Source: Erythrobacter sp.
GTDB lineage: Bacteria; Pseudomonadota; Alphaproteobacteria; Sphingomonadales; Sphingomonadaceae
Length of the DNA: 64,000 bases
Reading direction: 5' to 3'
Assembly: GCA_002695185.1 (NCBI GenBank)
Contig: NZOF01000096.1
Coordinates: 1 to 64,000 of the forward strand
The notes beneath the pieces are model-generated. The model saw nothing but the letters and a program-made list of their open reading frames with translations. It ran no database searches and had not been told where the DNA came from. Positions 29,475-39,878 of the stretch are shown one piece after another (positions within the stretch are counted from its first letter, which is position 1; each line of letters opens with the position of its first letter). A program made the position numbers and the translations under genes.

Positions 29475-30928
29475 TGTCTTACTCCACCTCTCTTTACTTG
29501 ACCGGAGCAGAGATCGGTCTTTCGCTGGCGGGCCTCATCCTCCTGCTGGTGACGGCTTGGACCGGCGAAAAAGCCGCACGTGCAATCACCGTAATTGCCG
29601 TTGCCGCTCTCTTCGGTGCCCTGTTCTTCAACATTTCATTGTTTGATCAAGGCGCACCAGGTGTAGCTTTTGGTGGGCTTTTCCTTGCTGATGGATTTGC
29701 AGTCTTCGCCAAGAGCCTTGTTTACATTGCAACTATTGCCTGCCTCATCGTAGCTCCACGTTATTTCGATGCTCGCGGCCAGTATCGCGGTGAATATCCC
29801 GTCCTGATGCTCTTTAACGCCGTCGGCATGGGCATGATGGTGTCAGCGACTGATTTGATGACGCTTTATATTGGCCTCGAGATGTCGAGCCTCTCGTCTT
29901 ACGTCTTGGCGAGTTTTGCACGGAGCAACGAGAAATCGAGTGAAGCGGGTCTAAAATACTTCGTCTTGGGCGGTCTCGCTTCAGGTATCATCTTGTACGG
30001 AGTGAGCCTGGTATACGGCTTTTCCGGCACGACAAATTACGAGGGTATCAGAGCTGCCTTCGCTCTCAATTTTTCGACCGGTGCGATGTTTGGCGTAGTC
30101 TTCGTACTTGCTGGCCTCGCCTTCAAAATCGCCGCGGTGCCGTTCCACATGTGGACCCCCGATGTGTATGAAGGCGCGCCTACTCCGGTTACAGCCTTCT
30201 TTGCGAGCGCACCCAAGGTGGCAGCTGTCGCGATGTTGGTTCGAATGGTTACGGGTCCTTTCGGAGGCCAGATCGAAGCGTGGCAACAGATTGTTATTTT
30301 CGCGGCTCTCGCATCGATTGTGGTCGGCGCTTTGGGAGCGATCGGACAAGCAAATCTGAAGCGTCTGCTCGCCTATTCCTCAATCAACAACGTGGGTTTC
30401 ATACTCATCGGTCTTGCCGCTGCGACCCCTGAAGGTGTGTCTGGCGTGTTGGTCTACCTCTTCATTTATGTCTTCATGACAATCGGTAGCTTCACAGCGT
30501 TGCTCATCCTTCGGGATGCAGAGGGCAATGCTCTAACCACCTTCGACGATATCTCTGGCCTATCGACAACAAGCCCGGCGCTTGCGTGGTGCTTGCTAGC
30601 TTTGATGTTCAGTTTAGCCGGCATCCCGCCTCTGTTCGGGTTCTGGGGAAAATTCGTAGTTTTCCAGGCTGCCGTACAGGCCGACATGATCGCACTCGCG
30701 GCGATCGGTATTGCGGCCAGTGTTATCGGGGCGTTCTATTACATCAAGTTCGTGAAGGTGATGTTCTTCGACGAACCGAAGGGCAGCAAGCCTGCCTCTG
30801 CTCCGATATCACACTGGATCGTCATCGGACTGAGCGTGCTCATAATTTCACCCCTCGGGTATTTGCTCACCCCATGGCTCGGTAATTTGGCAAATACGGC
30901 GGCTCAGGCGCTGTTCTTCCAGATTTGA
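29474..30928 (+). CDS. nuoN: NADH-quinone oxidoreductase subunit N
   Basis: 484 residues, TGATG overlap with nuoM. Antiporter-like ND2 subunit: ATDLMTLYIGLEMSSLSSYV has the conserved membrane Glu, and FKIAAVPFHMWTPDVYEGAP the conserved Lys. Last of the 14 nuo genes. Its stop overlaps the TTG start of the biotin ligase gene, so the transcript continues. Confidence 0.97.
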   Translation: MSYSTSLYLTGAEIGLSLAGLILLLVTAWTGEKAARAITVIAVAALFGALFFNISLFDQGAPGVAFGGLFLADGFAVFAKSLVYIATIACLIVAPRYFDARGQYRGEYPVLMLFNAVGMGMMVSATDLMTLYIGLEMSSLSSYVLASFARSNEKSSEAGLKYFVLGGLASGIILYGVSLVYGFSGTTNYEGIRAAFALNFSTGAMFGVVFVLAGLAFKIAAVPFHMWTPDVYEGAPTPVTAFFASAPKVAAVAMLVRMVTGPFGGQIEAWQQIVIFAALASIVVGALGAIGQANLKRLLAYSSINNVGFILIGLAAATPEGVSGVLVYLFIYVFMTIGSFTALLILRDAEGNALTTFDDISGLSTTSPALAWCLLALMFSLAGIPPLFGFWGKFVVFQAAVQADMIALAAIGIAASVIGAFYYIKFVKVMFFDEPKGSKPASAPISHWIVIGLSVLIISPLGYLLTPWLGNLANTAAQALFFQI

Positions 30929-31647
30929 TCCGGACAGTTCCAGAAACCGGGAGTACCAACGCCGATCTCGCTTCCGCTGTCCGGACTGGAGAGATCGTCC
31001 GCGAAGGCCACTGGCTCATTGCTGACCGGCAGACGTCGGGGCGAGGGCGGCAAGGGCGCGCATGGTTCGACGGTTTAGGGAATTTCATGGGTTCGACGAT
31101 TGTGCGTGTGCACGATCGAGATCCGGCGCCAGCAAGTTTAGCGCTGGTGTCGGCACTGGCTCTCTATGAAACGGTTCATCCTCTAATCTCTGGTCGCGCA
31201 GACCTAATATTGAAGTGGCCTAACGATCTCCTTCTGGGAGGTGCCAAGCTGGCCGGCATACTTCTTGAGCGGGAGAGCGATACGATTGTTATCGGTGTCG
31301 GAGTCAATCTCGGAGTCGCTCCGGACCTGCCCGACCGCAGAACGGTTGCCCTGTCAAAATTTGGCCCGGCTCCCGATCGGGATTTGTTCGCGCGATCACT
31401 TGCTAACAATTTTGCTCGCGAGGTCGATCGGTGGCGTAGCTATGGTTTGGAGCCACTCGTACGCCGCTGGGAAAGTGTCGCGCATCCGCCAGGCGCCGAA
31501 CTGACGATACATCCGCCGGGCGAAGCTGCGCTAAAGGGTGCATTCGCAGGGCTGACCGAAAGTGGAGCCTTACGCTTACGCTTGGCCGGTGGCGAAGAGC
31601 GTGTCATTCACGCAGGCGACGTTATGCTCGCTGATGAGGAGAGCTGA
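30925..31647 (+). CDS. birA: Biotin--[acetyl-CoA-carboxylase] ligase (class I, no DNA-binding domain)
   Basis: 240 residues from a TTG start overlapping the nuoN stop (TTGA). The biotinyl-AMP loop is GRGRQGRAWFDGLGN, and the catalytic lysine region is LKWPNDLLLGGAKLAGILLE. The winged-helix repressor domain of E. coli BirA is absent, so it attaches biotin to carboxylase carrier protein but should not repress transcription. Coupling to nuoN fits the conserved nuo-birA-coaX-rnj order. Confidence 0.93.
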   Translation: MIRTVPETGSTNADLASAVRTGEIVREGHWLIADRQTSGRGRQGRAWFDGLGNFMGSTIVRVHDRDPAPASLALVSALALYETVHPLISGRADLILKWPNDLLLGGAKLAGILLERESDTIVIGVGVNLGVAPDLPDRRTVALSKFGPAPDRDLFARSLANNFAREVDRWRSYGLEPLVRRWESVAHPPGAELTIHPPGEAALKGAFAGLTESGALRLRLAGGEERVIHAGDVMLADEES

Positions 31648-31650
31648 ATC

Positions 31651-32427
31651 ATGCTGCTGGCGGCCGATGTCGGGAATACCAATGTAGTCTTCGCGCTTTT
31701 CGACGGGCGCGATATCAAGGCGCGTTGGCGAATTGCGACGGACGCAAGGCGCACTGGCGATGAATACGCTGTGTGGCTTCTTCAGCTCCTCAATCTGGAA
31801 GGTTATTCGCGCGAAGATATCAATCAAATTATCATCGGTTCGGTCGTGCCGCGATCGATTCATAATCTCACCGTACTCGCTCAGAAGTATTTCAGCGTCG
31901 AGCCGGTAATCGCCGGACAGGGGGAAGCCGAATGGGGTTTCGAACTCGACATCGAGCAGCCCAGTTCGTTGGGGGCGGACCGTGCCCTGAATGCATTGGC
32001 CGCGCATGCAAAATATGATGGTGACCTGATCGTAATCGATTTCGGTACAGCGACAACATTCGATATGGTCGATTTTAATGGTGCCTATAAGGGCGGCATA
32101 ATCTCGCCAGGCATCAATCTCTCTCTGGATGCTCTCGTCGGCAACACCGCCAAGCTTCCACGTATTGCTATCGAAAAACCGGCTAGCGAAAGCGTGATCG
32201 GAAGAAATACTGAGCAACAGATGTTGATCGGCGTGTTCTGGGGCTATGTCAGCTTGATTGAAGGTCTGATCGAGAGGATGAAGCGGGAAATTGGGCGGCC
32301 TGCGAAAGTGGTCGCCACTGGCGGATTAGCTCTTCTGTTTGACGAGCACACCAATCTATTCGACGCCGTTGATAGCGACCTTACGCTCGACGGCCTCGCC
32401 ATTTTAGCGGAGCGCGCATCCCCTTGA
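31651..32427 (+). CDS. coaX: Type III pantothenate kinase
   Basis: 258 residues. ASKHA-fold motifs: the phosphate loop [18 protein letters not shown], the second motif [12 protein letters not shown] and [12 protein letters not shown]. It phosphorylates pantothenate in the first step of coenzyme A synthesis. No feedback site is expected in this type. It overlaps the next gene by four bases (TTGA). Confidence 0.95.
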   Translation: MLLAADVGNTNVVFALFDGRDIKARWRIATDARRTGDEYAVWLLQLLNLEGYSREDINQIIIGSVVPRSIHNLTVLAQKYFSVEPVIAGQGEAEWGFELDIEQPSSLGADRALNALAAHAKYDGDLIVIDFGTATTFDMVDFNGAYKGGIISPGINLSLDALVGNTAKLPRIAIEKPASESVIGRNTEQQMLIGVFWGYVSLIEGLIERMKREIGRPAKVVATGGLALLFDEHTNLFDAVDSDLTLDGLAILAERASP

Positions 32428-34082
32428 AAAAGAACTACAGCCCAGAAGACGAACTCCTTTTCCTCGCGTTAGGAGGATCGGGTGAAATCGGCATGAATGT
32501 CAATTTGTACGGATGTCGGGGGCGCTGGCTCATGGTTGATCTGGGAATGACGTTTTCGGGCGGACAATATCCGGGTGTCGATCTGGTCTTCGCCGATCTC
32601 GAATTCATTGAAGACCGGGTCGAAGATCTCGAGGCCATTGTATTGACCCATGCGCACGAAGATCACATCGGGGCAGTGCCTTACTTCGCTGCGGATCTCG
32701 GGGTTCCGATCTTTGCCACGCCCTTCACGGCGGAACTGGTGCGGCGAAAGCTGCAGGAAGCCAATCTCGAGCGTGAAGTCGAGTTGCATGTTATTGAGGA
32801 AGACCACGGTAGCTTTCATGTGGGACCTTTCGAGGTCACCTATATTCCACTCGCGCACTCGATTGCCGAGGGGAACGCGTTACTGATCGATACACCTCAC
32901 GGGAAGATATTCCATACCGGCGACTGGAAGCTCGACGAAGACCCTATAATCGGTGAACCTGCTACAGAGGAAGAACTTACCGAGATCGGTGACGAGGGAG
33001 TTCTTGCGCTAGTCTGCGACAGCACAAATGTTTTTAATCCGTCGCCAAGCGGATCAGAAGGGACTGTATTCAAGGGCTTGCTTGAAGAGGTTCAAAAACA
33101 TTCCGGCAAACGCGTGCTGGTGACAACCTTCGCAAGTAATGTCGCCCGACTACATACACTTGGAGAGGTCGCTCGCGAGACGGGACGACAGATATGTGTC
33201 GCTGGCCGCTCGCTTGATCGCATCATCGAAGTTTCTCAAGCGAATGGCTATCTGACGGATTTTCCCGAACCAGTCGATTTCGATACGGCAATGGGACTAC
33301 CGCGCGGCGAAGTGCTGATCCTGGCAACCGGGGGCCAGGGGGAGCCTCGAGCTGCACTTTCCCGGATTTCGGAGGACAATCATCCCCTGAAACTGGTTTC
33401 CGGAGATGTAGTTCTTTTCTCCAGCCGACAAATTCCAGGTAATGAATTGGCCATCGGCGCGGTTCAAAACCGTCTGGCATCCAAGGATGTTACGATGGTT
33501 ACCGATAGGCAGGGCATGATCCACGTATCCGGTCATCCCGGACGTCCGGAGTTGGAATCTCTCTATGGCTGGTTGCGCCCCGACGTGCTGGTGCCAGTTC
33601 ATGGCGAAATGCGGCATATGCAGGAACAGGCGCGGCTTGGCCGGGCCAATGGCATTGCGGATGCTGTCGTGCAGCAGAACGGTGATATTGTTAGGCTCGC
33701 TCCAGGCGCACCGGGGAAAATTGCCGAGGTAAGGGCAGGGCGGCTCGTTCTTGATGGCGATATCATAACGCCAGCAGATGGAGATAGCATCGTCATGCGT
33801 CGTCGTATCATGCAGGAGGGTGTCGTAATGGTTGCTCTCGACGACCGCCTCAATCCCATCATCGATAGTCTGGGGCTGCCATTGGATGAAGATTATGACG
33901 ACTTCGTTCGAGAAACTGTCGAGGATATCCGTGCCGCGATACGAAAATTGAAGGGTGCGGATCGCAAGTCAAGCAGCAGCGTCCATGAAGCGGCTCGTCT
34001 GGCGGCGCGCCGTGCGGCTCAGCGATGGTCGGGAAAGCGTCCCCAAGTGCGTGTAATACTTCCTACCGTTGGGCTGAGTTAA
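32424..34082 (+). CDS. rnj: Ribonuclease J
   Basis: 552 residues from a TTG start. Metallo-beta-lactamase motif [14 protein letters not shown] with further ligands in [13 protein letters not shown] and [11 protein letters not shown]; the beta-CASP part contains [19 protein letters not shown] and [12 protein letters not shown]. RNase J combines 5'-3' exonuclease and endonuclease activity. Together with rne at the left edge, the organism has both RNA-decay enzymes, as alphaproteobacteria do. Confidence 0.95.
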   Translation: MKKNYSPEDELLFLALGGSGEIGMNVNLYGCRGRWLMVDLGMTFSGGQYPGVDLVFADLEFIEDRVEDLEAIVLTHAHEDHIGAVPYFAADLGVPIFATPFTAELVRRKLQEANLEREVELHVIEEDHGSFHVGPFEVTYIPLAHSIAEGNALLIDTPHGKIFHTGDWKLDEDPIIGEPATEEELTEIGDEGVLALVCDSTNVFNPSPSGSEGTVFKGLLEEVQKHSGKRVLVTTFASNVARLHTLGEVARETGRQICVAGRSLDRIIEVSQANGYLTDFPEPVDFDTAMGLPRGEVLILATGGQGEPRAALSRISEDNHPLKLVSGDVVLFSSRQIPGNELAIGAVQNRLASKDVTMVTDRQGMIHVSGHPGRPELESLYGWLRPDVLVPVHGEMRHMQEQARLGRANGIADAVVQQNGDIVRLAPGAPGKIAEVRAGRLVLDGDIITPADGDSIVMRRRIMQEGVVMVALDDRLNPIIDSLGLPLDEDYDDFVRETVEDIRAAIRKLKGADRKSSSSVHEAARLAARRAAQRWSGKRPQVRVILPTVGLS

Positions 34083-34086
34083 TCCG

Positions 34087-34371
34087 ATGAATTTGCCAAT
34101 GGATTGGACTTCGATCCTTGCGATCTACGCATTGTTTTGGGTCGTAAGCGCATTCGTGCTGCTTCCATTCGGAGTGCAGACTCACGAAGAAGCCGGCCTT
34201 GAGAAAGTGCCGGGACAAGCTGATAGTGCCCCGGCAAATTTCAGACCTGGCCTTATAGCGAAGCGCGCCACTGTGCTCGCTGCCTTGCTGACTACGATAT
34301 ACGTACTCAATTATGGTTTTGGATGGATCGAGGCTAAGGACCTCATTTTCTGGGGCCCAACCGCCAACTGA
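34087..34371 (+). CDS. DUF1467 small membrane protein
   Basis: 94 residues with two transmembrane helices (about 9-28 and 61-80). The block YALFWVVSAFVLLPFGVQTHEEAG is typical of DUF1467, a family of unknown function found in alphaproteobacteria behind rnj. It starts four bases after the rnj stop and is the end of the nuo-led gene series. Confidence 0.85.
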   Translation: MNLPMDWTSILAIYALFWVVSAFVLLPFGVQTHEEAGLEKVPGQADSAPANFRPGLIAKRATVLAALLTTIYVLNYGFGWIEAKDLIFWGPTAN

Positions 34372-34374
34372 CCC

Positions 34375-36996
34375 TTACTGCCTCAATCGTTCGAGCGCCT
34401 GCGCGAGGATCACATAGAGCTTGCCCATATCGCTCGACAGCAGCGTTACGCTGACCGCATTGCCATCCCGGGTAGAGAGAAGAGTCCTGAGCATCGCTTC
34501 GAAATCGTGTATGTAACGATTGACGTGGTCTCGGAAATCGCTGTCGGAATCGTAAATTGATGCGATTTCTCGTGCTTCGGAACTGTCGAGGAGCCGAACG
34601 GCGCGCCGCGTGAAGATACCGCGATCCCCCCGGAGATAGCTTGCCCAAGCCGTATCGGTGACTTCGCTCGACAAGGCCTTGGCGATATCGATCGAATTTG
34701 AATTCAGGCTTTCGGTGATCAGAGCGACACGCCTAGCAAAATCACTGTCGATTGTGTCGGTCGCCTTGTCACGCGCGTGTGCGACGCGCGCCTCCAAGTT
34801 ATTTGTAAGGTCGTTGAGCCTGGCCAGCTGATCTCGAAGATTTTGAGCCATCTCACGCGTCGCCGTATTCGACCGGGCTCGCGCTGCATCAAGTTCTTCC
34901 AGCGCATTTTCGGTTTTCTCGGCGAGAGCGCGATCAATTGCATCGGCGCTACGGGAACCGATTTTTTCTGCCAATCGAGAAATCCGTTCCGCTTGCTCGT
35001 CCTCTATAGAAGCGAGCGCCGTCTTGGCCTTGTCTTCCAATGCGGCGATCGCGTCACGTAAGTCAGCCTGTACCTGCACCGCAAATTTGTCACTGTCCGA
35101 TGCCAGAGAGGCGAGTGTTGCCCGAAGACGTTCGACTTCCTCGACCTGCCGCGCCGATGAACCGTCAAAATCGGTCTGGAAGGTACTTACGTCTTCGATC
35201 GTCTTGTTCAGTCGATTGGCAACAGTTTCCATCTCGCCATCGAGTGCTTCACCGGTGGCGCGCGCGCCTTCCAGTAATGCGTGCACTCTTTCTGAACGAC
35301 GTTCGAGCTCTGCAAGGCCGGCTTCAGACATTACCATCGCCGCGGGAAGATCTTCACCGGTCTTTTTGGCACTTGCCTGGATGAGCTCCAACAAGCGGAC
35401 GCTTGCATCGGTCAGACGTGCGATATCCTGATCCGTACCGTCCAGCGCTTCCCTGCTGTTGCGAAGCTGCTTGGCGAGCGCGTCGATGCCGCCGGAGAGG
35501 GCTTCTCTAGCTTCATGACCTTGGGCGGCAACTTTGCTGAAAGTCTGACCTAGGGCGTTCACGCGCTCACCGAGTTCGTCTCCCTCGACAATGAGAGCTG
35601 ACAATTGATCGCGCTGTGCTTCTCGCCGAGCGGCGATCGCTTCGTCGAGTAAGGCCATTTTCTCGTTCATCTGAGCGGCAAGGGCGTCCTGTGCATCCGC
35701 CAAGGCTTGAGCCCGTTCAGCAGTATCTTCGTCGAACTGTTGGTTACGTTCCGCAATTCGTGCATCCACTTGAGCGGCTTCTTCGGAAAGAGCGCGAAGT
35801 TTGGCACGGGCAGCGTCAAGCGCTGCATTGTCGATCGTTTTGATTTCCTCGACGGTTGCTTCGAGACGGCCTTTCATCACATCGATCTGACGCGTCCATG
35901 CGTCGATCGCCAAGTCCTCTCCTTCTCTCACAGACGACGCGATCTCTCCTGCTTCGCGACGCAAAGTTTCCATTCGCTCTCTCATTGCCGTGACGGAAAT
36001 GTCTTCCTGAGCCGATACTTCGGCATGGGTATCTGCGAGCTCGTTTCGCAAAGCAAGACTGCGTGCTCGTAGTGCCGAAAGCGCTTCGATTTCCTGTGCT
36101 TGCAAATCGCTCCGGATAGCATCGCTGCCTTCGGCCAGGGTTGCGAACCGTTCGTTGGCTATTGTCTCGAGTTGGCCGGCCTGCGTGGAAAAAGCGGAGA
36201 GCGCTTCATCGACCCTTTGTCGCAGCGCGTGAACTTGCCGCTCGCTCGCTTCTCCAAATTCATTCAGTCTTTCGAAGGCCGAAACGAGAGCGCCAAGTTG
36301 ATCCCTAGCGGTCCGGCCTGCTCCGACGATTTGATTTGAGACGTCTTTGGCCGAATTGGCGACAACCGGAAAATCCCCGCGCAACCTCTCCATGTTTTCC
36401 AATGCTGTCTCGCTGATGGCTGCGATCGAATTCAGTCGATCGTCATTTTCCGCGATCAAGCCTCGTAAGTTTTCAGCGTGTACGGTGATCCGTTCGGATG
36501 CGCTGCGGCCAAGATATTCCAGATCGCGCGATTGGTTGCCAAGAAATTCCCGCGCGAGACTGAGTTCACGATTCACGGTGACCAGACGTCGCTCGATCAG
36601 CGCTGTTTCCTCTGACAAAGCACGTGCGGTATTGTTGTAACGCGCAGCCTCGCGAGTGGCCGTGCGCGAGAGGAGAACCCAGCACACCAGGATGACCATG
36701 ACGGGCACCGACCAATCTGCTGCCAGCGATGCCCATTCTCGCGCCGAAAGATCTGTGAAAACCGAGGCGTTTGCCCAAATGTAGAAGGCGGTCCATCCCA
36801 GAATTGCCATTGTTGCAAACAATGGGATGGCCCAGCTACTGGGCCGTGTTTCTGTCTCTTCTTCCACCCATTCGGTCTCGACCCATTCCTCATCGCTGGA
36901 CGAGAATTCGGGGGCATTCTCAGCGACCGGTTCTGCGAGATTACCATCGGCGGTATCAGCGCCGTCCACTACCGAGATATGTGAGCGTTTTTTCAT
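34375..36996 (-). CDS. Large inner-membrane coiled-coil protein of unknown function
   Basis: 873 residues. The N-terminal 50 are acidic and cytoplasmic (EEWVETEWVEEETET). Two transmembrane helices follow (about 55-77 and 96-111), then more than 600 residues of heptad-like coiled coil rich in Ala, Glu, Arg and Leu, and a C-terminal domain of about 130 residues (YLRGDRGIFTRRAVRLLDSS, then a helical end). The layout suggests a membrane-anchored spatial or structural organiser, comparable in shape to polarity or chemoreceptor-like scaffolds, but no domain of known function is visible. It is convergent with DUF1467, three bases apart, and divergent from the next gene. Confidence 0.85.
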   Translation of the reverse strand: MKKRSHISVVDGADTADGNLAEPVAENAPEFSSSDEEWVETEWVEEETETRPSSWAIPLFATMAILGWTAFYIWANASVFTDLSAREWASLAADWSVPVMVILVCWVLLSRTATREAARYNNTARALSEETALIERRLVTVNRELSLAREFLGNQSRDLEYLGRSASERITVHAENLRGLIAENDDRLNSIAAISETALENMERLRGDFPVVANSAKDVSNQIVGAGRTARDQLGALVSAFERLNEFGEASERQVHALRQRVDEALSAFSTQAGQLETIANERFATLAEGSDAIRSDLQAQEIEALSALRARSLALRNELADTHAEVSAQEDISVTAMRERMETLRREAGEIASSVREGEDLAIDAWTRQIDVMKGRLEATVEEIKTIDNAALDAARAKLRALSEEAAQVDARIAERNQQFDEDTAERAQALADAQDALAAQMNEKMALLDEAIAARREAQRDQLSALIVEGDELGERVNALGQTFSKVAAQGHEAREALSGGIDALAKQLRNSREALDGTDQDIARLTDASVRLLELIQASAKKTGEDLPAAMVMSEAGLAELERRSERVHALLEGARATGEALDGEMETVANRLNKTIEDVSTFQTDFDGSSARQVEEVERLRATLASLASDSDKFAVQVQADLRDAIAALEDKAKTALASIEDEQAERISRLAEKIGSRSADAIDRALAEKTENALEELDAARARSNTATREMAQNLRDQLARLNDLTNNLEARVAHARDKATDTIDSDFARRVALITESLNSNSIDIAKALSSEVTDTAWASYLRGDRGIFTRRAVRLLDSSEAREIASIYDSDSDFRDHVNRYIHDFEAMLRTLLSTRDGNAVSVTLLSSDMGKLYVILAQALERLRQ

Positions 36997-37195
36997 AGTA
37001 TGGTTCTATCACAAGAACCGCTGGCAGAAACCCTTGTTAACTATTGTAACCCGCAGAATGCTGCGCTTTACCCCGTTTCGCAACCGACCAAGTCAAGAAC
37101 AATAACGAAATTCCCCTTCAGCGGCGATTTGCACCGGCGGATTTTGCGAGCTAGCGGGGCGGGGCAGCTTCGAACACCACAACTGAGGAGAAACC

Positions 37196-38374
37196 GTGCG
37201 TATCGCAGTGCTGTCCACGCTGGATACAGATGGCTCGCAAGGTGAAGTACGGGCAGCTTTCCGTCGGTTCGCTGGAGTAACGATCGCCGAACACCAGCTC
37301 GACCTTGCCCTGCGGATCGGGTGTGATCGCATCATTTGCTTGGCGGAATCCATCGGGGCCCAAGTTTTGGATCTTCAAAATCGTGCGGAAATGGCAGGAG
37401 TGAAGTTCAGGGCGGTGAAATCTGCGGGTCGCCTTCCGGGCATGATCGGGCGCGAAGATGAACTTGTCCTTCTTTCCAGCGGTCTATTAGCTGACGAAGA
37501 AGCAGCCATCGCCGCCATGCAATGCCAGTGTATTCCGGCTTTTCCTGCCGATATCGCGGTTCCTCTGGGTTATGAGAGGATTGATCGAGGGCTTGCTTGG
37601 AGCGGCATCTTGCGCGCGCCGGGCGGGTTGGCAGGCGAGCTCGAGCATTTGCCGGAGGATGTCGACGTCGTTTCGGCTTTATTGCGGATCGCATTGCAAA
37701 ACGGAGTTATGCCTACATTGCTGGACAGAGGCCTGATTTCAAAAGGCGATTGGCAACTTGTTCCGGATGTTGACGCGCTAGCGGCGAGGGAAAAGCGCTG
37801 GATAGACGCGCAGCGCGAAAATATCTCGTTCCGTGCCCCCGGAATGGCGATCGCAGAGCGCGCTGGGGCCAGGCTTGCTCGTGACATAATCGGCAAGAAG
37901 ACAGAGTTCCTCCCATCGATAATCGCGATGGCGTGCGCGGTTGGTGCCGTGTTGACTGCGTTTTTCAACCTTCCGAGCTATGGTCTCATTCTTGCTACCT
38001 TCGTAGCGCTCTTCAACCATCTTGCGACCGTTGTTGATCGAGTTGCCTTAAAAGGGAGGTCTACAGTATTTCCATACTATTCACGCCGCATCCTGAAATA
38101 CATGCTTGATCCGCTTTTCGTTATACTGCTGGGCCTAATCGCGCCCGAAGGGCGGGGCTGGATGGGGTTTTTCGCTCCGCTCATCCTGTTCGGACTACTA
38201 CAGCTTGGCGAAACTTACGCGAACAATCGATGGCGGCGTTCATACGCTGATCGAATAAGTGTAGGGATTTTGCTGAGTGCAGCAGCTTTCTTGCAAATTT
38301 CTGCGGAGATGACGGCGATCCTAGCTCTTCTTGTCTTGGTTTCGCGTTTTTTCAGGGGTGCTCGCGCGGTATAA
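37196..38374 (+). CDS. Nucleotidyltransferase-like / multi-helix membrane protein, function unknown
   Basis: GTG start; 392 residues. Residues 1-200 look like a Rossmann-type sugar-nucleotide transferase (RFAGVTIAEHQLDLALRIGCDR, then EDELVLLSSGLLADEE), but the usual GxGTR start motif is missing. Residues 235-385 hold about six transmembrane helices. The layout recalls inositol-phosphate cytidylyltransferase fused to a CDP-alcohol phosphotransferase, yet the DGxxAR...GxxxDxxxD motif of that second enzyme is absent. A degenerate or different lipid-head-group enzyme is possible. Confidence 0.6.
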   Translation: MRIAVLSTLDTDGSQGEVRAAFRRFAGVTIAEHQLDLALRIGCDRIICLAESIGAQVLDLQNRAEMAGVKFRAVKSAGRLPGMIGREDELVLLSSGLLADEEAAIAAMQCQCIPAFPADIAVPLGYERIDRGLAWSGILRAPGGLAGELEHLPEDVDVVSALLRIALQNGVMPTLLDRGLISKGDWQLVPDVDALAAREKRWIDAQRENISFRAPGMAIAERAGARLARDIIGKKTEFLPSIIAMACAVGAVLTAFFNLPSYGLILATFVALFNHLATVVDRVALKGRSTVFPYYSRRILKYMLDPLFVILLGLIAPEGRGWMGFFAPLILFGLLQLGETYANNRWRRSYADRISVGILLSAAAFLQISAEMTAILALLVLVSRFFRGARAV

Positions 38375-38501
38375 CCAGGTATTAACCGTGCAGCCTTAAA
38401 GCTATGGCAGGCGCATCGAATGGCCACATCGACGATCGACGTGGAATCGACAGGTATCGAGAAAAGCCAGTTTCGGCCGATCGATAGAAAGATCGACAAC
38501 T

Positions 38502-39860
38502 ATGGAAAGCCTCCAGTCCAGAGAACTCGGCTTTGCACAAACGGATTATGCGGACCGTCTCTTAAAGGCCGACGGACTACTCGGGCGCCTCAACGTCGAG
38601 TGTGGAGGGCGCATCGGTGCAACCTTGGCTATTCCGGAACTGCTCGACATCGTGGTCAAGGCAAGGGAATACGACCAGTGTCTGTCGCGCCAATTTACGG
38701 CGATCGACAAGGACCAGCGAGTTTCTGCTTGGGTTGAGGTTCAACCGAGAAGGCATGGCGAAGCAGGCTGTTCGATCAAAACTCTCGCTTGGCATGTCGA
38801 GGATCTGCTTTGTGAAAGGCATGTGCGAGCTGGGAGCCGCAGAGGCGAGATTTTGGCTCAGCTTTCCGATTTGACTATTCAGATTGATCAATTCCAGAGA
38901 ATTATTGCCGTCGACAATGCGGGTTCAGAATTTGACGGGATCGCGAAGCGCTTGCGTGAAAACCTAGGCCAAATCTGGACTCGATTTATCTGCTTACCCA
39001 CAAGCCCCGAGGAGATGAACGAAGCCGCGAAGAAAGCAGAGTCCTTCAGTTGTAGATTTCCCGATACGACTGAAGAGTGGACGGTGTGGATTGAAGGTAC
39101 GGATGATGAAGATCCGCTTGGAGAAACCACTACAATCCATTTCTTCGCCCGCCAATCGCGGGTGGCTCAGCCCGCCATTCCAGCGGGTACCCCCTCGCTT
39201 GGCAGAGACCTCACGCCCGTGCTGCGGCAGCCAATAAACCGTATAATTGCGAATGCCGAGACGATGCGTACCCAGCTAGCGGGGCCTTTAGCCGCCGAGT
39301 ATAGCGACTATGCAGCGGACATTGCCAGTGCAGGGCAACATCTATTGGGTCTTATGGATGATCTGTCTGATCTTGCCGTTATTGAGTCAGATGGCTTTAC
39401 GACGGTACCAGATCGCATAGATCTTGGGGATGTAGCTCGAAGAGCCTGCGGAATTCTGCGGGTCAGAGCAAGAGAAAGGGGAATCGAGCTAGAGCCGCCA
39501 CCAGAAGGAGAAAGCCAACGCGCCATCGCCGAATTCCGACGCGTCCTCCAAGTGCTGCTCAACCTTATTGGTAATGCCATCCGTTATGCACCGGAAGACA
39601 GCAGGGTTTGGGTGCGGCTTGACGCGGCGGACGGACTAGCGCTGGTTACGGTCGCCGACCAAGGGTTCGGTTTGACCGCGGAAGAACAAGTCAGAATATT
39701 CGAAAAATACGAGAGGCTTGGCCATGATGGAGATGGCGGAACTGGACTTGGTCTTTATATTTCGCGGCGAATAGCGAGAGCAATGCACGGTGATCTCACC
39801 GTTGAAAGCGCACCGGGTCAGGGAGCGCGGTTCATTCTTGCCGTGCCCGGCGGAGATTAA
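38502..39860 (+). CDS. Histidine kinase-like protein with Pro in place of the phospho-acceptor His
   Basis: 452 residues, no membrane segment. Residues 1-225 have no recognised domain. The dimerisation helix contains LTPVLRQPINRIIANAE: aligning with the usual HE-RTPLN motif puts Pro239 at the histidine position, while Arg242 and Pro244 are conserved. The ATPase domain is complete: N box LLNLIGNAIRYAPE, G1 VADQGFGL, F box FEKYERL, G2 GGTGLGLYISRRIARAM. It could be a pseudokinase, an allosteric partner like the Tyr-bearing DivL of Caulobacter, or act by another residue. 127 bp after the membrane protein gene. Confidence 0.8.
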   Translation: MESLQSRELGFAQTDYADRLLKADGLLGRLNVECGGRIGATLAIPELLDIVVKAREYDQCLSRQFTAIDKDQRVSAWVEVQPRRHGEAGCSIKTLAWHVEDLLCERHVRAGSRRGEILAQLSDLTIQIDQFQRIIAVDNAGSEFDGIAKRLRENLGQIWTRFICLPTSPEEMNEAAKKAESFSCRFPDTTEEWTVWIEGTDDEDPLGETTTIHFFARQSRVAQPAIPAGTPSLGRDLTPVLRQPINRIIANAETMRTQLAGPLAAEYSDYAADIASAGQHLLGLMDDLSDLAVIESDGFTTVPDRIDLGDVARRACGILRVRARERGIELEPPPEGESQRAIAEFRRVLQVLLNLIGNAIRYAPEDSRVWVRLDAADGLALVTVADQGFGLTAEEQVRIFEKYERLGHDGDGGTGLGLYISRRIARAMHGDLTVESAPGQGARFILAVPGGD

Positions 39861-39878
39861 ACTCTCAGGGACTTAGAG

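Noticed and set aside
37030..38420. CtrA-like TTAA half sites near 37036 and 38385
   Set aside because: Spacings do not fit TTAA-N7-TTAA, so chance occurrence is more likely.
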